In this document: piece by piece, positions 22,107 through 31,010 of the stretch | Position numbering within the stretch: position 1 is the stretch's first letter | Layout: every line of letters begins with the position of its first letter | Source of the DNA: Nicotiana tabacum | Lineage: Eukaryota > Streptophyta > Magnoliopsida > Solanales > Solanaceae | Direction: 5' to 3' | Length of the DNA: 64,000 nucleotides | Assembly (NCBI RefSeq): GCF_000715075.1 | Contig: NC_134095.1 | Location: 57,036,419-57,100,418, forward strand | Notes under the pieces: generated by a model | Database searches by the model: none | Told to the model about the DNA's origin: nothing | Seen by the model: only the letters and a program-made list of their open reading frames with translations | Translations under genes and position numbers: made by a program

Positions 22107-22410
22107 GGTACTAGCTAGTGAAATAACAAGCTTACATGTTACTTCTTATCAATTGTGACAAAATTGATAAAAGCTATCTCTTGAAATCCTATTCTGAATT
22201 TGCCCATCATTGACAAAAGCTGCGTCGGCAATGATTTAAAGTAGAAAAAATTATTTTTAACGAAAAAGTATTTTTAAGGCAAAAAAAATTACAGAAATAT
22301 TATACTTTTTGGGATAATCTTTTAAGCGAGAGACAATACTTATTAATCTTGAAGTTCTGTCTATGAAGCAAGCGAGGACAAAAATTCAAGATTATCCACT
22401 TTAAGTATTA

Positions 22411-22813
22411 GGAAAAATGCATAAGTAGCCCCCCTCCCCCAACATATGACCGAAATCTCACTTACATACTTTTTCTTTACGGGGTCCTATTACCTGTTGA
22501 ACGATTTTAAAATGAAATTATTAAAAAAAAAATTTAATAAAAAAGAGATAGAAACGAAAAAGAAAAGAAAACTAAAAAGCTTTATATATTTAATAAAAGA
22601 CATATATTAAAAATAAAAATTTAATATTTGCTTTTGTTGTTCACTCTTTTTAAGAGAGTGAAATGCACTCACTTTGCCACGTTAGCATTTATGGAGGTAA
22701 TAATTTCATTTTAAAATAGTTCATGGCGGTAATAGGATTCCAAAAAGAAAAAATGTGTAGTTGAAATTTCGGTCATAGGTCGGGGAGGGGGAGGGGGTAT
22801 TTATGCATTTTCC
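22411..22813. mobile_element. MITE with long TIRs and perfect 8-bp target duplication
   Basis: 403 bp. The ends are GGAAAAATGCATAAGTAGCC and, reversed, GGAAAATGCATAAATACCCC. The inverted match extends about 110 bases through a C-rich run and the blocks TATGACCGAAAT and TTTTAAAATGAAATTATT. The flanks are AAGTATTA at 22403-22410 and 22814-22821, a perfect 8-bp duplication. No transposase ORF. Confidence 0.88.
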
Positions 22814-22821
22814 AAGTATTA

Positions 22822-23597
22822 TGTATAATTCACCTTATTTAAGGGGTAATAGGACACCAGAAATATGCAGTTTTGAAAACGGGAGAAGTTGAAGGGTTAT
22901 TTAAGTGTTATCCAAAACAGAAAGAGGTAGGAACGTTTCTCCAACTATGATAAAAGTTCTTTTTTCTCCAAAATACTATACAATGTTTCTTAAATAAAAT
23001 TCCGAAGACTAGACGTCACAAGATGTTTTAGGCTGAATTGACAAGAGGTTCAATAATCATCTTGTTTCTGCTTAATTTAAGCAAATTAAGAAAACGTTAA
23101 ATTTAGTTCATTGTTCTTTCCTTTTAGCTGCACCTACTGTTAGGTTAATTTTAAAAGATCAATCAAAATAATTAAATGTAAAATATCAAATCAAAAGTAT
23201 TCAAACTAAAGCAATATTAAGGAGTATTAAAGTTATCAGCACTTGAATCACATGAGACAGAGTGAATCAATCTAAAGTAGCGACTAGTTCATGGTTCTTT
23301 ATTTTCCTTGGCAATATGATGAAAATTTGTCACTCAAACTCTACTCAGGGACTATAGAAAAAGACAAAATCAATGAAAATGACGTTGGAGATAATTCGGC
23401 CAAGCATTTTAGTCTTTTCAAAATTTTATAAGAGAGCAACTTTTCTTTTTTAAAACTGGATTGATTCAATGAATTTGGTGATGTGAAATGAAATCTCGAC
23501 ATCATACTAGGTTCCAAAAAGTGTAAATTCGAGTTCATCTGAATCTTCCTTCTCTACTTTCCAATTAAAGAGTCTGAAGGTTTAATTATTCTTTCAC
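22822..23597. other. Low-copy DNA upstream of the small ORF, related to 8040-8900
   Basis: No gene seen. Blocks 23128-23150, 23263-23282, 23458-23495 and 23560-23575 resemble 8040-8900 in the same order. It lies directly upstream of a TATA box and so is a candidate promoter region for the ORF at 24563. Confidence 0.5.
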
Positions 23598-23606
23598 TAT
23601 ATAAAG
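23598..23606 (+). promoter_or_regulatory. TATA box of the small ORF
   Basis: TATATAAAG. If the hAT element at 23628-24535 and one target copy are removed, this box lies about 40 bases upstream of the ATG at 24563, a plausible promoter spacing with a very short leader. Confidence 0.4.
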
Positions 23607-23627
23607 TAACTTCACCATCACGGCTAG

Positions 23628-24535
23628 TAGGGGTGTACAAAGGAAACCGATAAACCGCACTAATCCGATAATCCGAGTCAAATCGGAAAAAAAAACCCGA
23701 CTATGGTTTGGTTTGATTTTAACTAAAGAAGTCAAACCGAAACCAAACCAACCCGACATTACATATATAGAAATTTTAGATATATTTAATATATAAATAT
23801 ACTTATTGTGATGTAATTTATAAATATTTCTTAAAAGATTTCATAATTTTATCTTTTGAGATATTATTTCAAGGTTAGACTTAGAACTTTTGAATGTTCC
23901 AATAAGTTTTACTGCCATCAATATTAATAAATTAAATAGTGCTAACAAAAGCCCAAACCAAAATAAAATCAATATTAATGCTAACAAAAGATATTCAATT
24001 CGATACTATGAACGAGAATGTATTGAATATCTATTTTTTGTTTTGCAATAATTTAGATAAAAATGCATAATCTATTTTTATTTTTTCTTTGGCGTTTAGT
24101 CATGTAATTAATACTCCCTTGTTAGTCTACTTATTTTAGCATGATTTAGTACTTTTAGATTATGTTTATTTTTATTATGGCTTTTTTAACTAGCAATATT
24201 TATATTACATAATTTTATTATCTTTATTGTTGAATATTTTAGGATAATGCTATGACATATCTCATATTTTGTATTATTTTCTTGAAAAATACTTTATATA
24301 GTTGTATCTTACTAGGACTAAAGAAATACTTTGAGCACAATTTATATATTTTGTTCTACGAAGATTTTACCGGAAAAAAGTTCGAAAAAAACCCGAATAA
24401 CCCGAAAACCCGAGAGTAAAAAACCCGAATTTTATTGGTTTGGTTTGGTCTTTAGATTTAATAACCCGACACAATTGATTTGGTTTAGTTTGATAATTGT
24501 AAAATCCGAACCAACCCGACCTATGTACGCCTCTA
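23628..24535. mobile_element. hAT-like non-autonomous element, 0.9 kb
   Basis: The ends are TAGGGGTGTACAAAGG and, reversed, TAGAGGCGTACATAGG (13 of 16 identical). Subterminal regions carry inverted CCGA/CCCGA-rich repeats (AACCGAAACCAAACC on the left, TTTGGTTTGGTCTTT on the right). The flanks ACGGCTAG (23620-23627) and AGTGCTAG (24536-24543) match at 6 of 8. It has no transposase ORF. It lies between a TATA box and the ATG of the small ORF. Confidence 0.8.
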
Positions 24536-24562
24536 AGTGCTAGTACATTTTTATCATATCCA

Positions 24563-24688
24563 ATGGCTCCTCTAGAACAGAAATATCCAATATTCGAAAG
24601 GAGTGATAAGAAAATAGTGGTAATGCGTCCAGAGAACAAAGGACCTTTCCAAGTCAAATCTAAATCAACTGAAGATAACAAGGAATGA
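24563..24688 (+). CDS. Small unrecognised ORF, 41 codons, possible first exon
   Basis: ATG to TGA, 41 residues, starting MAPLEQKYPIFERSDKK and including RPENKGPFQVKSKST. It is basic, with no signal peptide or membrane segment, and I recognise no family. Three things favour a real gene or exon: a TATA box and ATG at sensible spacing once the hAT insertion is removed; a diverged second copy at 21331-21400; and, between the copies, an in-frame one-codon gap plus four silent third-position changes among about 25 codons. Against it: very short, the leader split by a 0.9-kb transposon, and the two copies diverge after residue 36, which could be an exon border or the end of homology. Confidence 0.35.
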   Translation: MAPLEQKYPIFERSDKKIVVMRPENKGPFQVKSKSTEDNKE

Positions 24689-25077
24689 TAAACTAGCTAT
24701 TTTCCCGGGTTCATTTTAATTGATTTTTTTGTTTTTCTTATGGTCACAATATTTGATTTTTCTTGATATCAAGAAGAAATTAATTTTTTTTCTTTAAAGT
24801 TGTCCTTGAAATAAAAAGTTTGAAAGTATTTGTTATATTTTTAATAAATAAATTAAGGTTAATATATAATAGTCATTTTTATTGTTAATTAGTATTAAAA
24901 GGTGAATTAAATTGGATCGGAGGAAATAGTAATCGAGTATTCTTAGAAAACTGCTCCACTAGCACATGAGATAGGGACATTGCAGAAATCCACGTCCACA
25001 CAATTTAGCAGTGAAATTGACAACGAAGGTGCAAATTTTTGTTTCTCATTGTGATGGAAGTGAAACTTTTTAACCTT
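24689..25077. other. No feature seen
   Basis: AT-rich unique sequence up to the start of duplication copy 1. Confidence 0.55.
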
Positions 25078-25680
25078 AAATTCAATTTGGGAAATATATA
25101 CTACCTAAATAGTTTTTACTGCTTAAGTTGGATCTGTCCAGTATGCTAAGTACTCCCCCTGTTCCAGTTTATGTGAACATATTTCTTTTTTGGTCTGTTT
25201 CAAAAAGAATGAACCCTTTTTAAATTGGTAACAATTTAGCTTAAACTTACAACTCTACCCTTAATGAGAAGCTTTTATAACCACACAAATACTTTGGACC
25301 CCATTTGGACTTGTTTAGGACCACAAATTCCAAAAGTCTTCATTTTGTTCTTAAACTCCGTGCTCAATCAAACAGGTTCACATAAATTGGAATGGAGGGA
25401 GTAATAAACTTGATGTGAATCAATATATTGTCATAGCACAAAACCCATACTCTTGATAGGTTGAATTCTCAAAATGGGATCAAGGACACAATATTCTATT
25501 GCATATTTCCAATTATAAAGCTAAAAGAGCCTAATATGAAATGATGATAAAAAGCTCTCATTTGCTCTGAGCCTCTGACCAACACTTCCCTCCCAGACAC
25601 AAGAAATACAGATCTTGGATTGAATAAATACAATTGGTATGAAGATATTGATTTGATTCACTTGTCATAAGGTTGTATCA
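25078..25680. repeat. Duplicated segment, copy 1
   Basis: Matches 30375-30960 and then 42026-42160 in the same order and orientation (for example TATACTACCTAAATAGTTTT, CTTGATGTGAATCAATAT, GACACAAGAAATACAGATCT). By eye the copies are nearly identical in the first blocks. Copy 1 is interrupted by a Stowaway MITE. It lacks about 190 bases present in copy 2 (30961-31010 plus 41884-42025) or copy 2 gained them. No gene is visible in either copy. Confidence 0.88.
25153..25401. mobile_element. Stowaway-type MITE
   Basis: 249 bp flanked by TA on both sides. The inverted ends are CTCCCCCTGTTCCAG and, reversed, CTCCCTCCATTCCAA, continuing to TTTATGTGAAC on both arms. CTCCCTCCGTTCC-type ends with a TA target are diagnostic of Stowaway (Tc1/mariner) MITEs. 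The empty site is preserved in copy 2 as GCTAAGTAATA. Confidence 0.9.
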
Positions 25681-25979
25681 GCCAAACTAACGCGATTCAG
25701 AGACGCCCCACCGTCGCTATAAAATCACAGGCCTTCAATTGCTTCAAGTATACTTCGAAAACAACCGGTTAAACAGGCTACCCTCAACATAGACAAAAGA
25801 GCTTCGACCATGTCAGCTCCTAAATACAGGCTTCGAGATACTCAGCCGCCGAGCCAAACCTCCCGAGGTGCTCGATCATCGCCATATAAATGACTCATAA
25901 TCGAGGTTTGTATCAAACTATCGAAGAGTCAGGCAAACACAATTTCAAAACTCCTTAACGAGGGAAAAATAAAGCCTAT

Positions 25980-26440
25980 ATTAGAAGTCGCATCGATCCA
26001 AAGCGGAAGAGTCACTGACGCCAGCTCATATAAAAGGTCGCATCGACCCAAAGTGTAAGAGCCATTATCTCCAGCCCACACAAGAGGTTGTACCGACCCC
26101 ACGCATAAGAGCCTAAGGGCCAGCTTTAAAATTCAAAAACTTGAGGGTCAAATAAGCTCGAGTCGAAACCCGATTCGAAGACTGAACCCAAAACAATTAA
26201 CTAAATATTCCTAAGAGCAAAAGCGTAAGAGTCACTGTCTCCAGCACTAAAATCGAAGGTCGCACCAACCAAACGCGTAAGAGCCACTGTCGCCAGCGCT
26301 AAAACCGAAGGTCGCACCGACCAAAAGCGTAAGAGCCACTGTCGCCAGCACTAAAATCGAAGGTCGCATCGACCAAACACGTAAGAGCCACTGTCGCCAG
26401 CGCTAAAATCGAAGGACATAGCGACCCAACATATAAAAGT
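25980..26440. repeat. Tandem repeat of about 57 bp, roughly 7 copies
   Basis: Unit content: GTAAGAGCCACTGTCGCCAG, then a short AT-rich piece, then AGGTCGCACCGACCAAA. The last four units (26221-26440) are very alike and the earlier ones diverged. Each unit embeds a short inverted repeat, GGTCG-CAC-CGACC, with variants such as GGTCG-CAT-CGACC and GGTTG-TAC-CGACC that keep pairing. Tandem arrays in the 3' untranslated region are known for plant gypsy elements of this kind. Confidence 0.85.
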
Positions 26441-26697
26441 CAGGTCTAACCCGAGAACACTCGGGGACTGACTTTTGACTGTTACGAGTTGCTCAGTAAT
26501 AGCAAAAACCCGAGGGTCTAACCCAAGGTCTAAGATCTCGAATCGATTATCAAAAACATCACACAAGGCAAAGGAGAAAAGAAGTGATAAAAAATGAAAA
26601 GCCTTTTATACATATTGCTCGCAGAGGTACGTTTACAAGGCTTTTAAAAAACTCTTACAAGGAAGGAGCCAAACAGAACCCTAATCTATCATCGAGC

Positions 26698-29121
26698 CTA
26701 CATCTTTGACGGCTCCGCCGGAGGTTGTGCCCTAATGGTTCCGGTTACATTCCCAGGACCTTCAACGGCCTCTTCCCCTCTAGTGATTCCGCCTTCATTC
26801 TCATCATCTTCTAAGCCACTACCCGGCACACCTCCAGAAGCAAACAGGGCAGCAACTTTCTTCCCTAAGGTCTTCACCCTCTCAAGCTCGACAGACAAAA
26901 TGATACCCCCCGTGTGTATGTCCTCGAGAGTCTGCCTCCGAGATTCTAACCGAGCATGCTCTATGGCTCGAGTCAATTTCAGTTCGGCCTCCTCAGGCAC
27001 TCTCCTGGCTTAAGCGTTTATTACAACGACATCCTCTTTGTGCAATATATGAGCGCCTCAGCGTCGGTTTTGATCCCGGATAGTGCAGCAACTAACTCAG
27101 AATGGAGACCTCTACATTTGTCACTATCCCCCCTCGCATCATGAAACTGATGCCCGACTAAGGCCATCTTTTCCTGGAGCATATCCCTTTCAGAGGTTAT
27201 CTCTCGCACGTGCCATTTGAGTTCGAGGACTTCGGAGTCTCTGGCTCGGAGCTCGGGCACCTTTCTTCTCAAACTGCACAAATCAGATCCAAAATGTTAA
27301 AACTCTGGGATCTGACAAACATTCAGATAATAACAAACGAAAACTAGGTAACATGTTCACCAAGATGAGCTTTCGCACGCTCATGACGAGTCACCTCAGC
27401 CTGAAACTGGGTGAAAGTCTGATTATAAAGCGCCATGTCCTGAAGCCATGAAAAAGACAAGTTAGAAAGACAAACGATCAGAACAACAGGCAAGATTTAC
27501 AAAAACTACCTGCTCACAAAGCTTGCTCATCTCGCTGAAGACGAGTAAAGAATCGAGCTCGAAAATTCCCTTGGGATCGACTAAAGGCCTTTCAATCACA
27601 TCTCTGTCTCGGATATGCACCCCACATCGGAAGGTTCTTCATTCGGGGCATCTTGTATTTTCTTAGGAGGTAAGGTTGTTCCCTGAGTGGAATCACTGGC
27701 GACAGCAACACCAACATGGTCAATCGGGTTCATCTCTTGTCCCTGCAGGGCTTCGGAATTGGGTCCTCCAAACCACCTACCGAATGCGTCGCAGATCGAG
27801 GGATATTTTGGCCATCGGCCGGCTCGGGGACATCACCCGATACTTCCTCAATGGCCTCTCCAGCCTGAAGTTAGACCGCGATGACATTAAGCTCCAACTC
27901 GGGAGCCACCATCTCTACGGCATGAGGGTCTATCAAGTTTTCCCCTCCCTGGGGCGCTATCAAGAAATTATTTTCCCCATCGCCTTCAACTCGGGGACTT
28001 CCCGTTGCTTCTGGATTTAGGGCTGCCGGGTCGGCCTTAGTTTCCTCCACCTTGGTCTTCTTAGATTCCGAAGGTTCATTCGACGGTTCCCTTTGTCTTT
28101 CCTCCCTTCATCAGGTCCCGAGGTACCCTCTTCACCAAACGATGTTCCCTTCATCAAGGGACCTCCCCCAGACCTACACTATGCATAGGGAGTAAGGACG
28201 CTATCAGCAGCAATTCAGATTAAAAAGTACGACTGCGGCAGGAGTAAAGACTCACCATGGTCCTTGGCTTCCCATCGAGCTTGGGACAGATCACGCCACG
28301 CTCGCTCAGCGTATGGGCAAACCGAGTCCATCCGGCCGACCCATCTCGAGAGGTCCGTGACCGCACCAGGGTATATTGCCATGGCTACATTAGCAGAAAA
28401 AATTAAGTGCTAGATAATGTATCTACTTACGTTCCATGTTCCACCTTTTGGGGAACGACATCCTTTCCATCGGGATTAGGTTTGAAGTCCTAACTCGGAC
28501 AAAGCGGCTCATCCACCCTCTGTTCCCAACTTCTTCGATGCAAGCAAAAAGAGCCCTCAAAGCTCGGCAGTGGAGCTTAATCACACCCCCATGGAAGAGA
28601 CGGGGGATGTACATCCTAATCAGGTGATTGAGGGTGAAGGGAATCTCCTCAATCATGTTCACGTAGTACCTGATCATGTAGACAATGCGCCAAAACGAAG
28701 GGTGAATTTGGCCGAGGGTCACTTGATACCGTTGGCAGAAGTCAAGAATCACGGGGTCTATCAGAGGCAAGGATGTTCCCACCGACCTAAGGGTAAATGG
28801 GTAAGTATACACACTGAGAAAATTGGCTTTGTGTGTCGTTATATCCTCCTCCCGAGAAGGGATCTACACAAGCACCGCATCCCCCAAGCGGCAATCAATC
28901 CTCACCCTTTTGACGTTTGTTATTGAGCTAATATACTGAGACACAGGCTCACGATGCCCCGTCTTCGAAGAAGGTCTCTCAACCTTTAAATCGGAAGCCA
29001 TTGCAAAAAATCTTGGAACACACTCCTCAACACGAGGAGGCACTGCCGTTTTGCCTTTAGATAGAAGCGAAGAGGAGGAGGTCATGTTATCCTGAGAAGT
29101 AGAGGCTGAAGTTTTCGCCAT
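26698..29121 (-). pseudogene. Antisense, apparently spliced gene inside element C (about 5 exons)
   Basis: Reads opposite to the LTR. Exon 1 (29121-28431) starts MAKTSASTSQDN, has one in-frame TAG at 28864-28866, and contains LGQIHPSFWRIVYMIRYYV and GWMSRFVRVRTSNLIPMERM. It ends at donor C/GTAAGT. An acceptor AATGTAG at 28385 joins, in phase, exon 2 (28384-28256; YPGAVTDLSRWVGRMDS, AWRDLSQARWEAKDHG), ending G/GTGAGT. Exon 3 (about 28178-27510) is acidic, low complexity and frameshifted. Exon 4 is 27439-27361 (TTCAG acceptor, GTGAAC donor). Exon 5 (27273-26698) encodes a Glu/Arg/Leu-rich, coiled-coil-like tail with one frameshift or stop near 27010-27023. The function is unknown; the first exons match proteins seen repeatedly in plant retroelement annotations, to my recollection. 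Predicted length is about 700 residues if intact. Confidence 0.65.
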
Positions 29122-29428
29122 CCCTAAAAGATTTCAAATGTGAAAGGGAAATTGCATTTCCAAGAAAAAGCAAAAATGAAGGTAGAAGGAACCTTTTTGG
29201 GGGCGTGGTGGTGCAGTGAGTTATAAATAACGAGAAGAGAAGTATTTATAGAGGACCCACACGCGCGTTGAAAGAGGCCAAGGAACAGCCAACCGTTGTA
29301 ATCAATACGAAGGCTTTCAAGGGCTGTGTGTACGTCATCTTTTTGCACCGTCATTACGGAAGTACCATAGGGGCAGGAATTCAAGGTCATTTCTTATCAC
29401 TTTCACTCTAAGAAACACGGGGACTATC

Positions 29429-30162
29429 TGTATACAGTAAAACCAGAGGGTCTAATTTTCCGTCGTTGTGATGCCTCGTAAGCATATTTCACAGGTTCGA
29501 GACTATGGTTGAAGTTCATCCTTAAGGGAAATCGACGCTTGACCTCAGAGCAGTGCAGACCAATGGCTATGATGAAAAAGTGGGGAGTTCCCAAGGCGCA
29601 TAACTAGAGCTGACAAAGTCTAGTGAGCTAAGTTCAGGCCCGAATCATGACATCAACTAGTTGTTCCATGTCCATATCTTTGTAATAAATATATTTGTAC
29701 TATGTTAAGATTTTCCCTCATATATAAAGGGGATCCTTGTCATTTTGTAATCATCTGTTGCTCAATACTAAATACACAAGAACATTCTCTCTGCTCTCTA
29801 ACATATTCTCTTGATCTCATTACTTCATTTATTGCTTATATTTATTGTGTTCTATTTATTGTTCATCATTTATTGCCTATCATTGATCATAAAAAGCCAT
29901 CCCCATAGCTCTCATAAAGTGTTAGCCCTCCCTCGATCGATCTAAGCCAGTTACCCAACTCGACCTCGAGGCATTATAATCGACGGCTCGAGGCCCCGAT
30001 CTCAACTGTTTGGTTCGATTGTCATAGCGTTCCTAAGCTGTAATCTTGATTTCTAACCTTTTACCCAGCATCCATTGCTCAACAACTAGCATAAAAATAG
30101 ATCACGTATTTTTAGAACCTCATAATCAAATTTAATTGTTATTACCATTTTCACGGTAAACA
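29429..30162 (+). repeat. LTR of element C
   Basis: TGTATACAG...GGTAAACA, 734 bp, with a TATA box at 29721-29730 followed by a run typical of an R region. No second copy is in the window. The base 3' of it begins ATAAC, the expected right half of a target duplication that cannot be paired because the left end is lost. Confidence 0.7.
29721..29730 (+). promoter_or_regulatory. TATA box in the LTR of element C
   Basis: TATATAAAGG, followed 40-60 bases later by CTCAATACTAAATACAC. It points right, opposite to the gene at 26698-29121, which is the main evidence that this gene is antisense. Confidence 0.55.
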
Positions 30163-30374
30163 ATAACTGGTTCATATATGCCCCTGTACAATTCAAACTA
30201 GGTCTAACTAGCCCTCACATATATTCCACGTGGCTTTATGAGTCTTCTGTTAGTGATGGAGGGCATATACGAGCCCATTTGTTGACGGCAACGACAGAAT
30301 AGAGACCAACTTTTAATGGAAGGCTAGCATGTCCTATTTCATATAGTAAAGGGGCATTTTAGGCCCTTTTCCAT
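30163..30374. mobile_element. Fragment of a TIR element, left end missing
   Basis: The right end, reversed, reads GGAAAAGGGCCTAAAATGCC, similar to the Mutator-type MITE end at 6933 (CGGAAGAGGGCCAAAACTGG). The matching left end is absent, consistent with element C having inserted into it or with truncation. No ORF. Confidence 0.45.
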
Positions 30375-31010
30375 AAATTCAATTTGGGAAATATATACTA
30401 CCTAAATAGTTTTTACTGCTTAAGAGTTGGATCTGTCCAGTATGCTAAGTAATAGGAGTGGCAAACAGACAGGTCGGGTCAGATATAGTTCGGGTCGAAA
30501 ATGGGTAATAAAAAAATGGATCAATTATTCGACCCGACCCGTATTTAATACGGATAAAAAATGGGTTAACCGGCGGATAATATAGGTAACCATATTATCC
30601 ATGAAGTCTTGCATATGATCACTTTTGGGAGAATTCTTAGTCTCCGTAATTTGAGGAATCCCCAACTTGAGGTTTTACAAATGTAAAAGTTAGACTCATT
30701 GGTTATCCATTGGTTACTCATTGATTATCCATTTTCTAAATGGATAATATGGTTCTTATCCATATTTGACCCATTTTTAAAATGTTCATTATCCAACCCA
30801 TTTTTAGTGGATAATATGAGTGGTTAACTATTTTCTTTTAACCCATTTTGCCACCCCTACTAGTAATAAACTTGATGTGAATCAATATATTATCATAGCA
30901 CAAAACCCATACTATTGATAGGTTGAATTCTCTAAATGGGATCAAGGACACAATATTCAGGTATAGAATAACTGAAATAACACTCGTCATATTTGACAGA
31001 TTAAATAGCT
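30375..31010. repeat. Duplicated segment, copy 2, left part
   Basis: 30375-30452 and 30860-30960 match copy 1 (25078-25151 and 25402-25497). A hAT-like element splits it at 30453-30859 and the gypsy element G1 splits it after 31010. Bases 30961-31010 belong to copy 2 only. Confidence 0.88.
30453..30859. mobile_element. hAT-like MITE in copy 2
   Basis: 407 bp with ends TAGGAGTGGCAAA and, reversed, TAGGGGTGGCAAA. The interior has inverted CGACCCG and ATGGATAAT/ATTATCCAT repeats. The flanks CTAAGTAA (30445-30452) and CTAGTAAT (30860-30867) are an 8-bp duplication apart from one shifted base. It occupies the same few target bases where copy 1 carries a Stowaway MITE. Confidence 0.85.

Larger units (their letters stand above)
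25690..30162 (+). mobile_element. Element C: 3' part of a gypsy (Tat-like) element with an antisense gene
   Basis: The right end is an LTR (29429-30162) preceded by AACACGGGGACTATC, a plausible polypurine tract, with a TATA box reading rightward, so the element is on +. Upstream are a 3' untranslated region with tandem repeats (25980-26440) and a multi-exon gene on the opposite strand. Some plant gypsy elements of the Tat group are known to carry extra antisense ORFs between pol and the 3' LTR. No RT, integrase or 5' LTR is present, so the left side was lost, ending near duplication copy 1. The left limit is approximate. Confidence 0.65.

Noticed and set aside
26735..28926. Plus-strand open frames of 60-118 codons in element C
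   Set aside because: They mirror the antisense exons. Splice signals, the conserved N-terminal blocks and the coiled-coil-like composition all belong to the minus strand.
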